A stretch of DNA of 58,417 nt from an uncultured Burkholderiales bacterium (lineage in GTDB: Bacteria; Pseudomonadota; Gammaproteobacteria; Burkholderiales; Burkholderiaceae_C): NCBI GenBank assembly GCA_903876885.1, contig CAIRBP010000070.1, positions 1-58,417 on the forward strand. The letters run 5' to 3'. Below, piece after piece: positions 17,821 to 26,768 of this stretch. The notes under the pieces were generated by a model. It was not told where the DNA came from. It did no database searches and was given only the letters and a program-made list of their open reading frames with translations. Every line of letters begins with the position of its first letter. The stretch's first letter is position 1. Both the position numbers and the translations under genes were made by a program.

Positions 17821-18711
17821 CTAATTCAAATTTTCCAGGAGAGTTTCAAGAAAATCGCTTAGCGCTGCGGTCTTACCTACTTCTTTTCTGGTGCAAATAA
17901 ACATCTGACGTACTGCCCACGGCTCGGGAAGAGGTTTACAAATCACATCACCTATGTTGGTTTTAGTGAGTCCGAAATCCTTGGGTAATAAACCAACACC
18001 AAGACCGGACAGGACCATCTTTAAGACTGCCTCAAAACTTCTCACCTCCACTCTTAATTTCATTGTTTTCTCAAGATTTGTTGCCTCAATCGTTAGAAGT
18101 TTCATCAAGTTAGCGCTCGCCTCTAAACCAATTAGGTCGTAATCAAGAACATCGGAATAAACAATAGATTCTTTTTTAGCTAGTGGATGATCTGCACGAA
18201 ACAAGGCTGCGATATGGTCGGTTCTGTACTGAATTAAATCCAAACCCTCTGCAAAGGGACCCTGCATAATAATCCCAACATCCGCGTCTCCGGATAAAAC
18301 TGACTGGATAATTTCATTACTCCACGCCTCATGAACTATCAATCTATAGTCTGGATATTTCTTAGAGAATCTGGCCAAATCTGCAGGCAAAAATTGCGCC
18401 ATTGCAGAAGATGCTGCAAGTACCCTGATAACGCCTTTACTCCCAATCTCAAAGGTACTCATCTCTGATTGCATCTTGTTTAGATCCATCAAGATGTTTT
18501 TAGCGAAACTAATGAGCGCTTTTCCAGCTAAAGTGAGTTGTATGCCTTTTGATGTTCGGTCAAATAATGGGGCGTTAAATTTATGCTCCAACAAAGCTAT
18601 ACGCCTACTTGCAGCGCCCAAACTCATATGTGAGGCTTCTGCAGCTTTGGTAAGACTGCCGCATTCGGCTGCCTTTACAAAGAGCGCTAATGAATCATTA
18701 TCAGGCAGCAT
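17821..18711 (-). CDS. LysR-family transcriptional regulator
   Basis: A 296-residue regulator. The N-terminal winged helix-turn-helix (about 4-62) carries SLTKAAEASHMSLGAASRRIALLE, followed by the linker helix and an effector domain (about 90-290) with VLSGLGVGLLPKDF near its end. LysR proteins respond to small carboxylates or aromatics. It lies on the same strand as, and 333 bases ahead of, the amidohydrolase operon rather than divergently, so its target is inferred. The ATG at 18711 is well placed and the product has the normal family length. Confidence 0.92.
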   Translation of the reverse strand: MLPDNDSLALFVKAAECGSLTKAAEASHMSLGAASRRIALLEHKFNAPLFDRTSKGIQLTLAGKALISFAKNILMDLNKMQSEMSTFEIGSKGVIRVLAASSAMAQFLPADLARFSKKYPDYRLIVHEAWSNEIIQSVLSGDADVGIIMQGPFAEGLDLIQYRTDHIAALFRADHPLAKKESIVYSDVLDYDLIGLEASANLMKLLTIEATNLEKTMKLRVEVRSFEAVLKMVLSGLGVGLLPKDFGLTKTNIGDVICKPLPEPWAVRQMFICTRKEVGKTAALSDFLETLLENLN

Positions 18712-18811
18712 TGAAACTAGAGAAGTAAATTGAGACTAAAAATTAAAAACTAACTTATAGTGAAAAATATCACCAAATTTCAAGTTTTCAAAGAAAGCTG
18801 TGCAAAAACAA

Positions 18812-18845
18812 GAGCGAAGCAAAGCCTTGAGGCTTCGTATCGCTC
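18812..18845 (-). terminator. Nested hairpin, probable operon terminator
   Basis: Outer arms GAGCGA/TCGCTC enclose an inner AAGCC-TTGA-GGCTT stem. On the minus strand the structure is followed by TTGTTTTTG. It lies about 175 bases past the Liv binding-protein stop and may end the 19-28 kb operon. Confidence 0.45.
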
Positions 18846-18872
18846 ATTTTAACTGATCGGAATTTTGATGAT

Positions 18873-18887
18873 CCGTCAAGTTGACGG
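18873..18887. repeat. 15-base palindrome
   Basis: CCGTCAA-G-TTGACGG is a perfect dyad with a one-base centre. Its size and symmetry suit a regulator half-site pair, and it lies about 160 bases upstream of the LysR start. Confidence 0.4.
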
Positions 18888-18937
18888 TCTAAATAAAACT
18901 TAGTGCGACAAGGACTAATGAAATATCATCCATCAGC

Positions 18938-18985
18938 TTTCTGGTACCGGTCTATTTATATTCGCTTACTAACCGGTACCAGAAA
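18938..18985. repeat. 14-bp perfect inverted repeat
   Basis: TTTCTGGTACCGGT (18938-18951) and ACCGGTACCAGAAA (18972-18985) are perfect reverse complements with a 20-base loop. It starts 35 bases past the stop of the Liv binding-protein gene and has no following T-run on either strand, so it is not a typical intrinsic terminator. An mRNA 3'-end-protecting hairpin or a protein-binding dyad fits better. Confidence 0.7.
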
Positions 18986-19020
18986 TATAGAAAATCTAAT
19001 AAAACTTATTTGGAGGATTT

Positions 19021-20322
19021 TTAGTTAGCTGAGTACGTCTTAACTTTTTGATCCAAAATTTCAGACTTAATTGCTTTAACCCACTCAGGTGATTTTTGAC
19101 CTACAGGAGTTGTTGTCGAATCGGCCGGAATAATCATCATTTGATCCATTACTTCAAATGGATACTTACTAGATTTCTTTGTCACTCCGAGCAACTGATC
19201 TTCTAAGCCTTGACCATCTGCCCTCATTTTGATTGAGCGACCAAAACCCTTGAATTCAATATTGTGCATAGCGTCAGCGACTTCCTCAGTCGTTGGCCAT
19301 TTGCCGCCGTTAGATTTCATTGCCTGTTCGTATCCTGCCTTAAGACCCGCAAAAGCTTGGACCATGTGATAGACAGAGTAAATTGGGTAAGAATCGGTCT
19401 TGGCTTTAAACTTTTGCACAAACTGTTTATGTGCCGCATCATCCTTTGTCTCTGGGTGTAGGAAGTAATGATCACCTCTAGCCCCAACAATTACCCCGTC
19501 AGGTAAGGTTGAGCCAAGGCGCTCCAGCGAGCTTTCAGCTAAAGGTAGAACAAAAGCAGACTGTTTAAACAAACCGCGCTGTGCCGATTGGCGAACAAAT
19601 GTATCTAAGTCCCCGCCCCAAGAAGTTGACAAGATGACATCTGGCTTGAGTGCGGACAAACGAGATACTTCAGTCGAGAAGTCTGAGGATCCAAATTTAG
19701 GAAAAAATTCTCCAACAACTTTAACATCAGGCTTGAGGGCTAACAAAGTATTTCTAAAAATCTCCCACGAATCTCGACCCCAAGCATAGTCTTGGTTGAC
19801 CACTGCAATAGTTTTAAAGTTTGGGTTTATTTTTAGCAAATAAATCACCGAGGCAACCATCTCGGTTGTTGCATTTGCTTGTGTACGAACTACGTAACGA
19901 AATTTCTTTTCCTCTAAAATTTTTTCGGTACCGCAGTCCCACATGATATTGAGAACCTTTAGATCTTCAGCTACTGGGGCTACGGTATTGCAGTTTCCGC
20001 TAGATATGGCCGAGAGCATTGTTCGCACGTCTTGATCTTGAACTACACGGCGGTATTCTGACAACAGTTTATCGCTACCTAACCCCTCATCGATAAAAAT
20101 AGGGGAAAGCTTTACGCCTGCAATTCCGCCTTTGGCGTTAATGTCATCTATCATTATTTCGGCAGCAGCTTTAGCGGGAACACCAAACACAGAAGCCGGT
20201 CCAGAGAGAAATGTTGTGATACCAATTTTCAGTTCTGCAGGTTTTTGCTGAGCAAAGCTTAGCCCACAAAGCGCCAATGAACCTAATAAAAGTGTTAACT
20301 TATGTGAAATTTTCGTTTTCAT
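19021..20322 (-). CDS. Liv-type ABC transporter substrate-binding protein
   Basis: A 433-residue periplasmic binding protein of the branched-chain amino acid/amide (Peripla_BP_6) type. It has a signal peptide (1-24, ending SFAQQ), then LKIGITTFLSGPASVFG, INAKGGIAGVKLSPIFIDEG and VAVVNQDYAWGRD. It is the last gene of the cluster that also encodes LivH, LivM, LivG and LivF, lying 34 bases after an SDR gene, so it is presumably the receptor for that importer. Such systems take up amino acids, amides, urea or aromatic acids; the enzyme neighbours suggest an organic acid or its precursor. A GGAG ribosome site precedes the ATG. Confidence 0.92.
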   Translation of the reverse strand: MKTKISHKLTLLLGSLALCGLSFAQQKPAELKIGITTFLSGPASVFGVPAKAAAEIMIDDINAKGGIAGVKLSPIFIDEGLGSDKLLSEYRRVVQDQDVRTMLSAISSGNCNTVAPVAEDLKVLNIMWDCGTEKILEEKKFRYVVRTQANATTEMVASVIYLLKINPNFKTIAVVNQDYAWGRDSWEIFRNTLLALKPDVKVVGEFFPKFGSSDFSTEVSRLSALKPDVILSTSWGGDLDTFVRQSAQRGLFKQSAFVLPLAESSLERLGSTLPDGVIVGARGDHYFLHPETKDDAAHKQFVQKFKAKTDSYPIYSVYHMVQAFAGLKAGYEQAMKSNGGKWPTTEEVADAMHNIEFKGFGRSIKMRADGQGLEDQLLGVTKKSSKYPFEVMDQMMIIPADSTTTPVGQKSPEWVKAIKSEILDQKVKTYSAN

Positions 20323-20356
20323 AATTTATCTCCGTTTAATTGTTTTCTAACTCAAT

Positions 20357-21109
20357 TTAAATTGTTCGACCGCCGTCAACTGGTAATTCAACACCGGTAA
20401 AGAACTCTGCCTCTGGACTTGCAAGGAATAGCGCTGCTGCAGCTACGTCGCTTGGCATTGAGAAACGTCCTAGTGGAATAGAACCTAAGAATTTCGCCCT
20501 ATTCTCAGGCGTATCAGGTAATCCCATGAACTGAGTGAACATGCCTGTTTCTCCTAAAACTGGACAAATTGCATTGACCCGAATTTTTTCTGGGCCTAAT
20601 TCAACAGCCATTGATTTAGAAATAATATTAACAGCTGCCTTAGATCCGTTGTACCAGGTTAGACCAGGGCGTGGACGAATTCCTGCAGTAGAGCCGATAT
20701 TGAGAATCACGCCTTTTCCTTTTTTACGCATATGAGGGATCACAGCGTGAGTCATAAAGAAAATAGACTTAACGTTAATGTCATAGACACGGTCAAATTC
20801 AGCTTCAGTTACGTCAAGCAAGGGTTTATTCAGGTGTGTAACTCCTGCATTGTTTACAACAATATCAGGAGCTCCAAATGTTTTTATTGTGTGCTCCACC
20901 AATGCATTTACGCTATCGGATTTTGAGACATCACAGGTGAAAGCACTTGCACTAGCGCCTAATTTATCGGCCACCGATTTGGCTGCATCACCGCGAATAT
21001 CGGCAATAACTACTTTAGCTCCCTCCTTGACATAGAGCTCTGCAATGCCTTGGCCAAACCCTCCTCCAGCGCCGGTAACTATAGCAATTTGATTGTTTAA
21101 TTTTCCCAT
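20357..21109 (-). CDS. Short-chain dehydrogenase/reductase
   Basis: A 250-residue classical SDR. The nucleotide site is TGAGGGFG (12-19), then NNAG (86-89) and the catalytic set S140, Y153 and K157 (WYNGSKAA). The C-terminal GVELPVDGG is typical. D37 after strand 2 (VVIADIRG) favours NAD over NADP. It lies 14 bases after the aldehyde dehydrogenase gene and has a strong AAGGAG site. In this operon it probably oxidises an alcohol, or reduces a ketone, one step away from the aldehyde dehydrogenase. Confidence 0.93.
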   Translation of the reverse strand: MGKLNNQIAIVTGAGGGFGQGIAELYVKEGAKVVIADIRGDAAKSVADKLGASASAFTCDVSKSDSVNALVEHTIKTFGAPDIVVNNAGVTHLNKPLLDVTEAEFDRVYDINVKSIFFMTHAVIPHMRKKGKGVILNIGSTAGIRPRPGLTWYNGSKAAVNIISKSMAVELGPEKIRVNAICPVLGETGMFTQFMGLPDTPENRAKFLGSIPLGRFSMPSDVAAAALFLASPEAEFFTGVELPVDGGRTI

Positions 21110-21123
21110 TTATTTCTCCTTAT

Positions 21124-22557
21124 TTACCCGTGATAGTTGATTACAGTTTTTGTCGCGCTTACCTCTTCAAGCGCCAAAAATCCTTTCTCGCGCCCATGCC
21201 CGCTCTTCTTGACTCCTCCAAATGGCAATTCAACACCGCCTCCTGCTCCAAAAGAATTTATATAAACCTGACCGGCTTTTATTGATTTAGACACCCTTTG
21301 CTGACGACCTCCGTTTTCCGTCCAAACTGCAGCCATTAAGCCGTAATCGGTACCGTTCGCTAAAGCGATTGCCTCAGCTTCAGTTTCAAAGGACATAGCG
21401 GCTAACACAGGCCCAAAAATTTCCTCTTGATTACAACGGTGATTGATAGGCACATTGCCTAAAAGAGTTGGGGTTACGTAATAACCCTCTTTTGGAAGTC
21501 CGGGTGAAATAACACCTTGAGCGACTACATCGATGTTGGATTTTTGAGCTTCTTTAAGGAAGAATTCAACACGTTCACGTTGAGCGAGATTTACAACTGG
21601 GCCGCAGTCCAAGTCCATATCAGGTGTACCTACTTTGACCTGCGAGAATTGTTTTGCTAATTTCTCCATTATTTGCGGGTAAATACTCCTCTCAACAATC
21701 AAGCGACTACCGGCAGTACAGGTTTGACCTGTATTCGCAATAATTCCTCGGGTAATAATAGGCACTGCTCTATCCAGATCGCAGTCGCCGAATACAACGT
21801 GTGGAGATTTGCCTCCAAGCTCGAGCACACATTTGATTACGTTTTTAGCAGCGGCTCTTTGCACGAGCACACCCACTTCATTGGATCCAGTAAAGGAAAT
21901 GAAATTAATTCCAGGATGCTCAGAAAGAGCGGCACCTGCCTCCTCCCCAAGCCCTGTTACGATATTGATCGCTCCCTCAGGGAAACCTACATCTCTTGCT
22001 AGCTCAGCAATACGAATCGGCGTTAGACACGCATCTTCTGCGGGTTTTACGACTACAGCATTACCCATTGCTAAAGCAGGAGCAATACTCCTTCCTAGCA
22101 TTTGAGCAGGATAATTCCAAGGAATAATATGCGCTGTAACGCCCAGAGGCTCTCTCAGCACATTGACGGTGTAGCCATTTAAAAATGGTAAAACCATTCC
22201 GTGTATTTTGTCTGACCCAGAACCGTAAAACTCAAAGTAGCGCGCCAAAACGGTTATGTCTGTGCGAGCAGTAGTCATCGGTTTACCGGTATCTCTGGCC
22301 TCAAGCAAAGCTAACTCCTCATGATTGGCCAATACCTTCTCGCCTAACTTAACCAACAAACGACCACGCTCGAGGGCGGTTAACTTGCCCCATGCAGACA
22401 CTAACGCGTTATTTGCCGCCGTGACCGCCAAATCAATATCAGCCTTTTCCCCTCTTGGTATCTCATCAAACTTCTTTCCATCAACTGGGGATAAGACGTC
22501 TAATACCTTACCCGACTGGGCACTCACTGATTGCCCGTTAATAAACATCTTGGCCAT
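21124..22557 (-). CDS. NAD(P)-dependent aldehyde dehydrogenase
   Basis: A 477-residue member of the aldehyde dehydrogenase superfamily. N148 lies in IIPWNYP, the cofactor loop is FTGSNEVG (222-229), the general base is E246 in LELGGKSP, and the nucleophile is C280 in GQTCTAGSR. All catalytic residues are present and the length is normal. A strong AAGGAG ribosome site precedes the ATG. Placement between LivF and an SDR suggests a joint alcohol-to-acid oxidation of the imported compound or of a cleavage product. Confidence 0.94.
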   Translation of the reverse strand: MAKMFINGQSVSAQSGKVLDVLSPVDGKKFDEIPRGEKADIDLAVTAANNALVSAWGKLTALERGRLLVKLGEKVLANHEELALLEARDTGKPMTTARTDITVLARYFEFYGSGSDKIHGMVLPFLNGYTVNVLREPLGVTAHIIPWNYPAQMLGRSIAPALAMGNAVVVKPAEDACLTPIRIAELARDVGFPEGAINIVTGLGEEAGAALSEHPGINFISFTGSNEVGVLVQRAAAKNVIKCVLELGGKSPHVVFGDCDLDRAVPIITRGIIANTGQTCTAGSRLIVERSIYPQIMEKLAKQFSQVKVGTPDMDLDCGPVVNLAQRERVEFFLKEAQKSNIDVVAQGVISPGLPKEGYYVTPTLLGNVPINHRCNQEEIFGPVLAAMSFETEAEAIALANGTDYGLMAAVWTENGGRQQRVSKSIKAGQVYINSFGAGGGVELPFGGVKKSGHGREKGFLALEEVSATKTVINYHG

Positions 22558-22575
22558 TCAATTCTCCTTTATTAT

Positions 22576-23238
22576 CTAGTGGGTCGTATCAACAAATGAA
22601 CCACGCTCTATTGTTAAAATTTGGTTAGGTATATCGCTCAGCAATGCAGAGTTTGACTCTGTAATCAACACTGAGAGATCGGGGCGACTTGTTCGCAGTC
22701 GACCCAGTGCTTGTGAATACTGAAGGGCAAGTGCAGGGGCTAAGCCTTGGAAGGGTTCATCTAGTAAAACAACTGAACTGCCCACCATCAAAGCTCGTCC
22801 AAGCGCAACCATCTTTCCCTGACCACCAGATAAGGCAGATCCTGAGCGGGGCAGCATAACTTTTAGTTGAGGAACAACATCTAAAACATGCTCTAGTCTT
22901 TCCTCAATTTCTAATTTAGTCATTTTTTGAATTCCACACGGGAACTCTAAATTTTCTTGAACAGAAAGAGTTGGAAAAATCACCCTATCCTCAGGTGCAT
23001 ATCCAATCCCAAGACTTGGGCGCAAATGTGCTTTAGAGAAAATTAAATTATGTTCATCCAAGTGCATATCTCCAGAGCTCGCAGGAATTAGACCCATGAT
23101 GCTCCGCAGTAAAGTAGTTTTGCCTGCCCCATTTCGTCCGACTACGGCAATCGTTGTACCAGCGTGAATCTCAAGGGATAGTGAGCGAAGAATTGGGGAG
23201 CCCTCCAAAGACACACATAGTTTATTAATTTTTAGCAT
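22576..23238 (-). CDS. livF: ABC transporter ATP-binding protein LivF
   Basis: A 220-residue ATPase with Walker A GRNGAGKTT (34-42), signature LSGGQ (136-140) and Walker B VVLLDEP (156-162). Size and order match LivF, one of the two ATPases of branched-chain-amino-acid-type importers. Its start overlaps the end of livG by 7 bases, indicating translational coupling. It acts at the inner face of the cytoplasmic membrane with LivG, LivH and LivM. Confidence 0.93.
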   Translation of the reverse strand: MLKINKLCVSLEGSPILRSLSLEIHAGTTIAVVGRNGAGKTTLLRSIMGLIPASSGDMHLDEHNLIFSKAHLRPSLGIGYAPEDRVIFPTLSVQENLEFPCGIQKMTKLEIEERLEHVLDVVPQLKVMLPRSGSALSGGQGKMVALGRALMVGSSVVLLDEPFQGLAPALALQYSQALGRLRTSRPDLSVLITESNSALLSDIPNQILTIERGSFVDTTH

Positions 23239-23984
23239 GAAATATCCCCTAGCACTTCTTTTCTTATTTGGAGATTGTTGAGCACATCACTAGGCGCTCC
23301 GTCTGCGGCTATTTTTCCGGAAATCCAAGCGGCAACTCTAGTGGCGTATTGGGAAACGATATCAACATCATGTTCCACAAACCAACTGGTAACTTTACGC
23401 TCCTCAAGCGCTTGCATGACGAGCGCCATGAGTGCGTGCTTATCGTCGGAGGAAACTCCACTAGTTGGCTCATCCATGATAATTAGCTTAGGGTTGAGCA
23501 TGAGAGTCATTGCAACGTCTAATAATTTCTTATGTCCTTCTGGTAAAGCACCAGCGAGCTCATTAGCATGCTCTTTTAGTCCTACTAACTCCAGTGTCTC
23601 CATAATCTCATTTGAATTGACTGACTTAGACAAGGGTTTTAGGATTGACAAATTGCCCATTCGAGCAGCAGCTGATATCTCCATACACTGTGTAACAGTA
23701 TGTTCTACAAATAATTGTGGAAGTTGAAACGAGCGACCCAAGCCCAAGCGAACTATGCTTCTTGGGGTTTTGCCAGTTATTTCTTGTCCATTAAAAAAAA
23801 TCTGACCTGAATTAGGCCTGAGATAGCCAGTGCAGATGTTGATAAATGTTGTTTTGCCTGCCCCGTTTTGCCCAATGACTGCTAAACGCTCTCCTGCATT
23901 TAATTCAAAGTTAATGTGGTCTGCCGCTACAACACCACCAAAGGCTAAATTTACGTTTTTTGCGACCAAGATAGGTTGACTCAT
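23232..23984 (-). CDS. livG: ABC transporter ATP-binding protein LivG
   Basis: A 250-residue ATPase with Walker A GQNGAGKTT (38-46) and Walker B LIIMDEPTSG (167-176). The usual signature LSxGQ is replaced by LPEGHKK (147-153), a departure that keeps only the Leu and Gly; related LivG proteins often read LPYGQQ. The C-terminal AAWISGKIAADGAPSDV matches the family. It is two bases downstream of livM and overlaps livF. Confidence 0.92.
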   Translation of the reverse strand: MSQPILVAKNVNLAFGGVVAADHINFELNAGERLAVIGQNGAGKTTFINICTGYLRPNSGQIFFNGQEITGKTPRSIVRLGLGRSFQLPQLFVEHTVTQCMEISAAARMGNLSILKPLSKSVNSNEIMETLELVGLKEHANELAGALPEGHKKLLDVAMTLMLNPKLIIMDEPTSGVSSDDKHALMALVMQALEERKVTSWFVEHDVDIVSQYATRVAAWISGKIAADGAPSDVLNNLQIRKEVLGDISC

Positions 23985-23986
23985 GT

Positions 23987-24922
23987 TTAGGCTTCCTTAT
24001 TCTTGTTGCGTTTTTCAAATGCACCCATAATCCCGTTTGGAGCAACCACAATGACAATAAGAAGAGTGACTCCGAGTAAGAGTTGCCAAACACCTGCCAT
24101 GTAAGCGGCTGCAGTTAATTTGACAATTTCAAAAATTGCTGCGCCAACAAATGGCCCAAGAGAGTGGCTCACACCACCAAGTACAGTAATAAACACGAGT
24201 TCTCCCGAACGTGTCCAAGAGCCAATATCTGGTGTTACCAAGCCCTGTGCTAAAGCAAAGATTGCTCCCGCTAAACTAACAAAAAGACCTGAGATCACGT
24301 AGCCAACCCATAAAACTCTGTGCGCAGAGAGCCCTAAATATTCAAGTCGTGTCTCATTACTCTTCAAACCAAGTAATGCCTCCCCAGATGCGGATTTGAT
24401 AAATCTTTGATAAAACCAACCAGCGACAACTGCGACTAATAATGTGAAGAGTAAAAGTATCGATTCAAAATCACCTCTTTCAGTCATGACTCCAAATATA
24501 GCTGGACGGTCCACTCTAATTCCATCGGTACCCCCAGTAAGCGAGTAAAGTTTACCTAGCAGTGCAACGATCACCATGCTTACTGCGAGATTGAGCATGC
24601 CGTAAAAAATTCCGCGGTACCGTACTATAAAAAGACCAATAAGAGAGGCAAATGCAGTGGAAAGTAAAGTGCCGGCAATAACCAAGACTAAAGCATCGGT
24701 TGCTGGAAATGCTTTGGCTATAAATGCAACAGAATAAGCTGCAACGCATGAGAACATAGCGTGACCAAAGGAGACTTGTCCAGATCTTGCCGGCAAAGCG
24801 ACGCCCAGAGATGAAAGCCCGTAACAAAGACCAATAATGATGATAGTTTTAGCCCAAGGGAATAAAAGACCTAGAGCAAGAACTAGGCTAAAAAGAAAAA
24901 CAGTTGTTTTAGCGTAGTTCAT
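23987..24922 (-). CDS. livM: ABC transporter permease LivM
   Basis: A 311-residue inner-membrane permease with about eight to ten hydrophobic segments. It contains LPARSGQVSFGHAMF near residues 43-57 (the family GQ-SFGHA loop), YRGIFYGMLNLA, and the coupling loop region GEALLGLKSNETRLEYLGL, all LivM hallmarks. Its start overlaps livH by one base. With LivH it forms the membrane pore. Confidence 0.93.
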   Translation of the reverse strand: MNYAKTTVFLFSLVLALGLLFPWAKTIIIIGLCYGLSSLGVALPARSGQVSFGHAMFSCVAAYSVAFIAKAFPATDALVLVIAGTLLSTAFASLIGLFIVRYRGIFYGMLNLAVSMVIVALLGKLYSLTGGTDGIRVDRPAIFGVMTERGDFESILLLFTLLVAVVAGWFYQRFIKSASGEALLGLKSNETRLEYLGLSAHRVLWVGYVISGLFVSLAGAIFALAQGLVTPDIGSWTRSGELVFITVLGGVSHSLGPFVGAAIFEIVKLTAAAYMAGVWQLLLGVTLLIVIVVAPNGIMGAFEKRNKNKEA

Positions 24923-25830
24923 TAAATTCTCCTTGATTGCGCCACTGTGAAAAGCCCGTTCGGACGCACCAGTAAAACAGCAAGCATGATGATGTACGGA
25001 ATCGCGACTTCAAACTCAGGCGCAACATAGACAGCGATTGAACGGGCTAAGCCGATCAAGAGAGCAGTAATAAGCGTACCCGTTATCTGTCCTAACCCGG
25101 CCGTAGCGACTACAGTGAATGAAACAACTATCGTCTCAGCTCCGATGCCAGGCGAGAGGGAGGAGACCGGTACAGCTAGTGCGCCTCCAAGAGCGCCGAA
25201 AATAGCGCCAATGATGAATACGATCGTTCCGATTTTATTTACATTAACCCCTAATGCCGAAGCGACCTCAGAGTTATGCGTAATTGCGACAGTTTGCCTG
25301 CCAAGTGATGTTCTTTTTAAGAAGTAGTTCAGGCTAAAGTAAGCAATAAGAGCGATACTAGGAATAACAATGATCTGATAAACAGTATATACAACATCAA
25401 ATATTTCTACGGTTCCAAGTCTCGTAACTATTTCGCCGGCTGAGTATGGAGAAGTTCCCCAAATTAGTTTTTGAATATCCTCGAATATTAAAAAAGCTGC
25501 AAAAGTAATTAACAGCTTTATCACTGGATCTTTTTTGTGAAAGTACCTTAGTAATCCCATTTCTAAAATCAAGCCAACCAAAACACCAACGATAAGTGCA
25601 GCCAATATCAGACTAAGAAACAAGAGTGGTGTAGATTCAGTACCGTGCTGAATCGCAAAACTAGTGATACTTGAGGCAGCGTAACCCCCGAAGGCATAAA
25701 GACTTCCGTGAGCAATATTTAATACTCCTAAGACTCCGAATATTAATGTCAATCCTAGGGAGACTAAGAACAGCAATCCAGCGTAGGAAATGCCGTCTGC
25801 CACACCAAGTATGAGTGTATCTAAGTTCAT
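24922..25830 (-). CDS. livH: ABC transporter permease LivH
   Basis: A 302-residue inner-membrane permease. The N-terminus carries the LivH pattern GLTLIFGVLGVLNIAHGSLYAFG (about 26-48), and the coupling-loop region reads TSLGRQTVAITHNSEVASALGVN. About eight hydrophobic segments are visible. It overlaps the CoA-ester lyase gene by 4 bases (ATGA arrangement), tying the importer to the catabolic enzymes. Confidence 0.93.
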   Translation of the reverse strand: MNLDTLILGVADGISYAGLLFLVSLGLTLIFGVLGVLNIAHGSLYAFGGYAASSITSFAIQHGTESTPLLFLSLILAALIVGVLVGLILEMGLLRYFHKKDPVIKLLITFAAFLIFEDIQKLIWGTSPYSAGEIVTRLGTVEIFDVVYTVYQIIVIPSIALIAYFSLNYFLKRTSLGRQTVAITHNSEVASALGVNVNKIGTIVFIIGAIFGALGGALAVPVSSLSPGIGAETIVVSFTVVATAGLGQITGTLITALLIGLARSIAVYVAPEFEVAIPYIIMLAVLLVRPNGLFTVAQSRRI

Positions 25831-26684
25831 TGAATACCTGCTTGTTGAAGAATTTGTTGGGCCATTAGTACCACTGGACGATCGACCATCTTTCCGTTAA
25901 ATTGAACCGCAGCTCCATTTGAATTTACGGCAGCAGAAATGATTGCCTGTGCATTTTCTATTTCTACTGTAGAGGGTTTAAAACCCTTAATTACAGGACC
26001 TACTTGGGTTGGATGTATACAGAGTTTGCCCGCAAAGCCGATTCGTTTCGCACTCTCTATATGAGCCTTAATCAGCTCCGTAAATTGAAAATTAACAGTA
26101 ACCCCGTCTATTGGGGCAGCTAAGTTGAATAGTCGACTAGCAACAACCATTTCAAATTTAAGAGGTAATAATTCAGACTCATCTAAACTGCATTTCATAT
26201 TCAGATCTGCTTGCAAATCAATGTTTCCAAGTGTTACTCTGATAACGCTTGGGTGAGACGCTATGCTTTTAAGTTGGTCAATCCCTTTTGCACTCTCGAT
26301 CATAGGGATAAAAGAGATTGGACGGCGCAGTCGATCTTCAATCTCTGAGAGCTGTGCAAGGGATTCAGCTTTAGGTAAAACAATTGCGTCAATACCAACC
26401 GAGCTCACTAACTCTAAATCTTGTTCAATGAAAGGCGTATTAATCGCATTTGTGCGCAGGATAATTCGGTTTGGATACGCCTTTAATAAATTCGGTAATT
26501 CATCTCTAAGAATTCTAAATGTTGCTAGCTTGTCATTTAAAGGGACTGCGTCCTCAAGATCGACAATAATAATTTGAGCCTCAGAATTTAATGCTTTACG
26601 GACTATATCTACCTTGTTACCAGGAGCAAATAAAAAGGCTTGTGCACCTTGAATTGCTCTTTTATGTTCTGTAGTAGTTATCAT
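25827..26684 (-). CDS. HpcH/HpaI (CitE-like) CoA-ester lyase
   Basis: A 285-residue TIM-barrel lyase of the CitE/malyl-CoA/citramalyl-CoA lyase group. DLEDAV (42-47), R77, PMIES with E130 and NIDLQADL with D156/D160 supply the Mg and CoA-thioester site; FAGKLCIHP and MVDRPVV are typical late blocks. Such enzymes split beta-hydroxyacyl-CoAs into a ketoacid or glyoxylate plus an acyl-CoA. Immediately upstream is a CaiB-type CoA-transferase, so an acid may be activated and then cleaved. Which acid is not readable from sequence. Its stop overlaps the livH start. Confidence 0.9.
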   Translation of the reverse strand: MITTTEHKRAIQGAQAFLFAPGNKVDIVRKALNSEAQIIIVDLEDAVPLNDKLATFRILRDELPNLLKAYPNRIILRTNAINTPFIEQDLELVSSVGIDAIVLPKAESLAQLSEIEDRLRRPISFIPMIESAKGIDQLKSIASHPSVIRVTLGNIDLQADLNMKCSLDESELLPLKFEMVVASRLFNLAAPIDGVTVNFQFTELIKAHIESAKRIGFAGKLCIHPTQVGPVIKGFKPSTVEIENAQAIISAAVNSNGAAVQFNGKMVDRPVVLMAQQILQQAGIQ

Positions 26685-26768
26685 GTCAGTAAAGTGAAAT
26701 TTGTTTATCTTGATAATATTTATCTTTGATTTTGGAAGTTTCTATTCAAAACGAATAATTGGATTTTT

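Larger units (their letters stand above)
18712..19020. other. Hairpin-rich intergenic region
   Basis: A 309-base gap lies between the Liv binding-protein stop and the LysR start. It contains three separate dyads (18812-18845, 18873-18887, 18938-18985), listed individually. No coding frame or recognisable RNA gene is visible. The LysR promoter should lie at its low-coordinate end. Confidence 0.6.
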
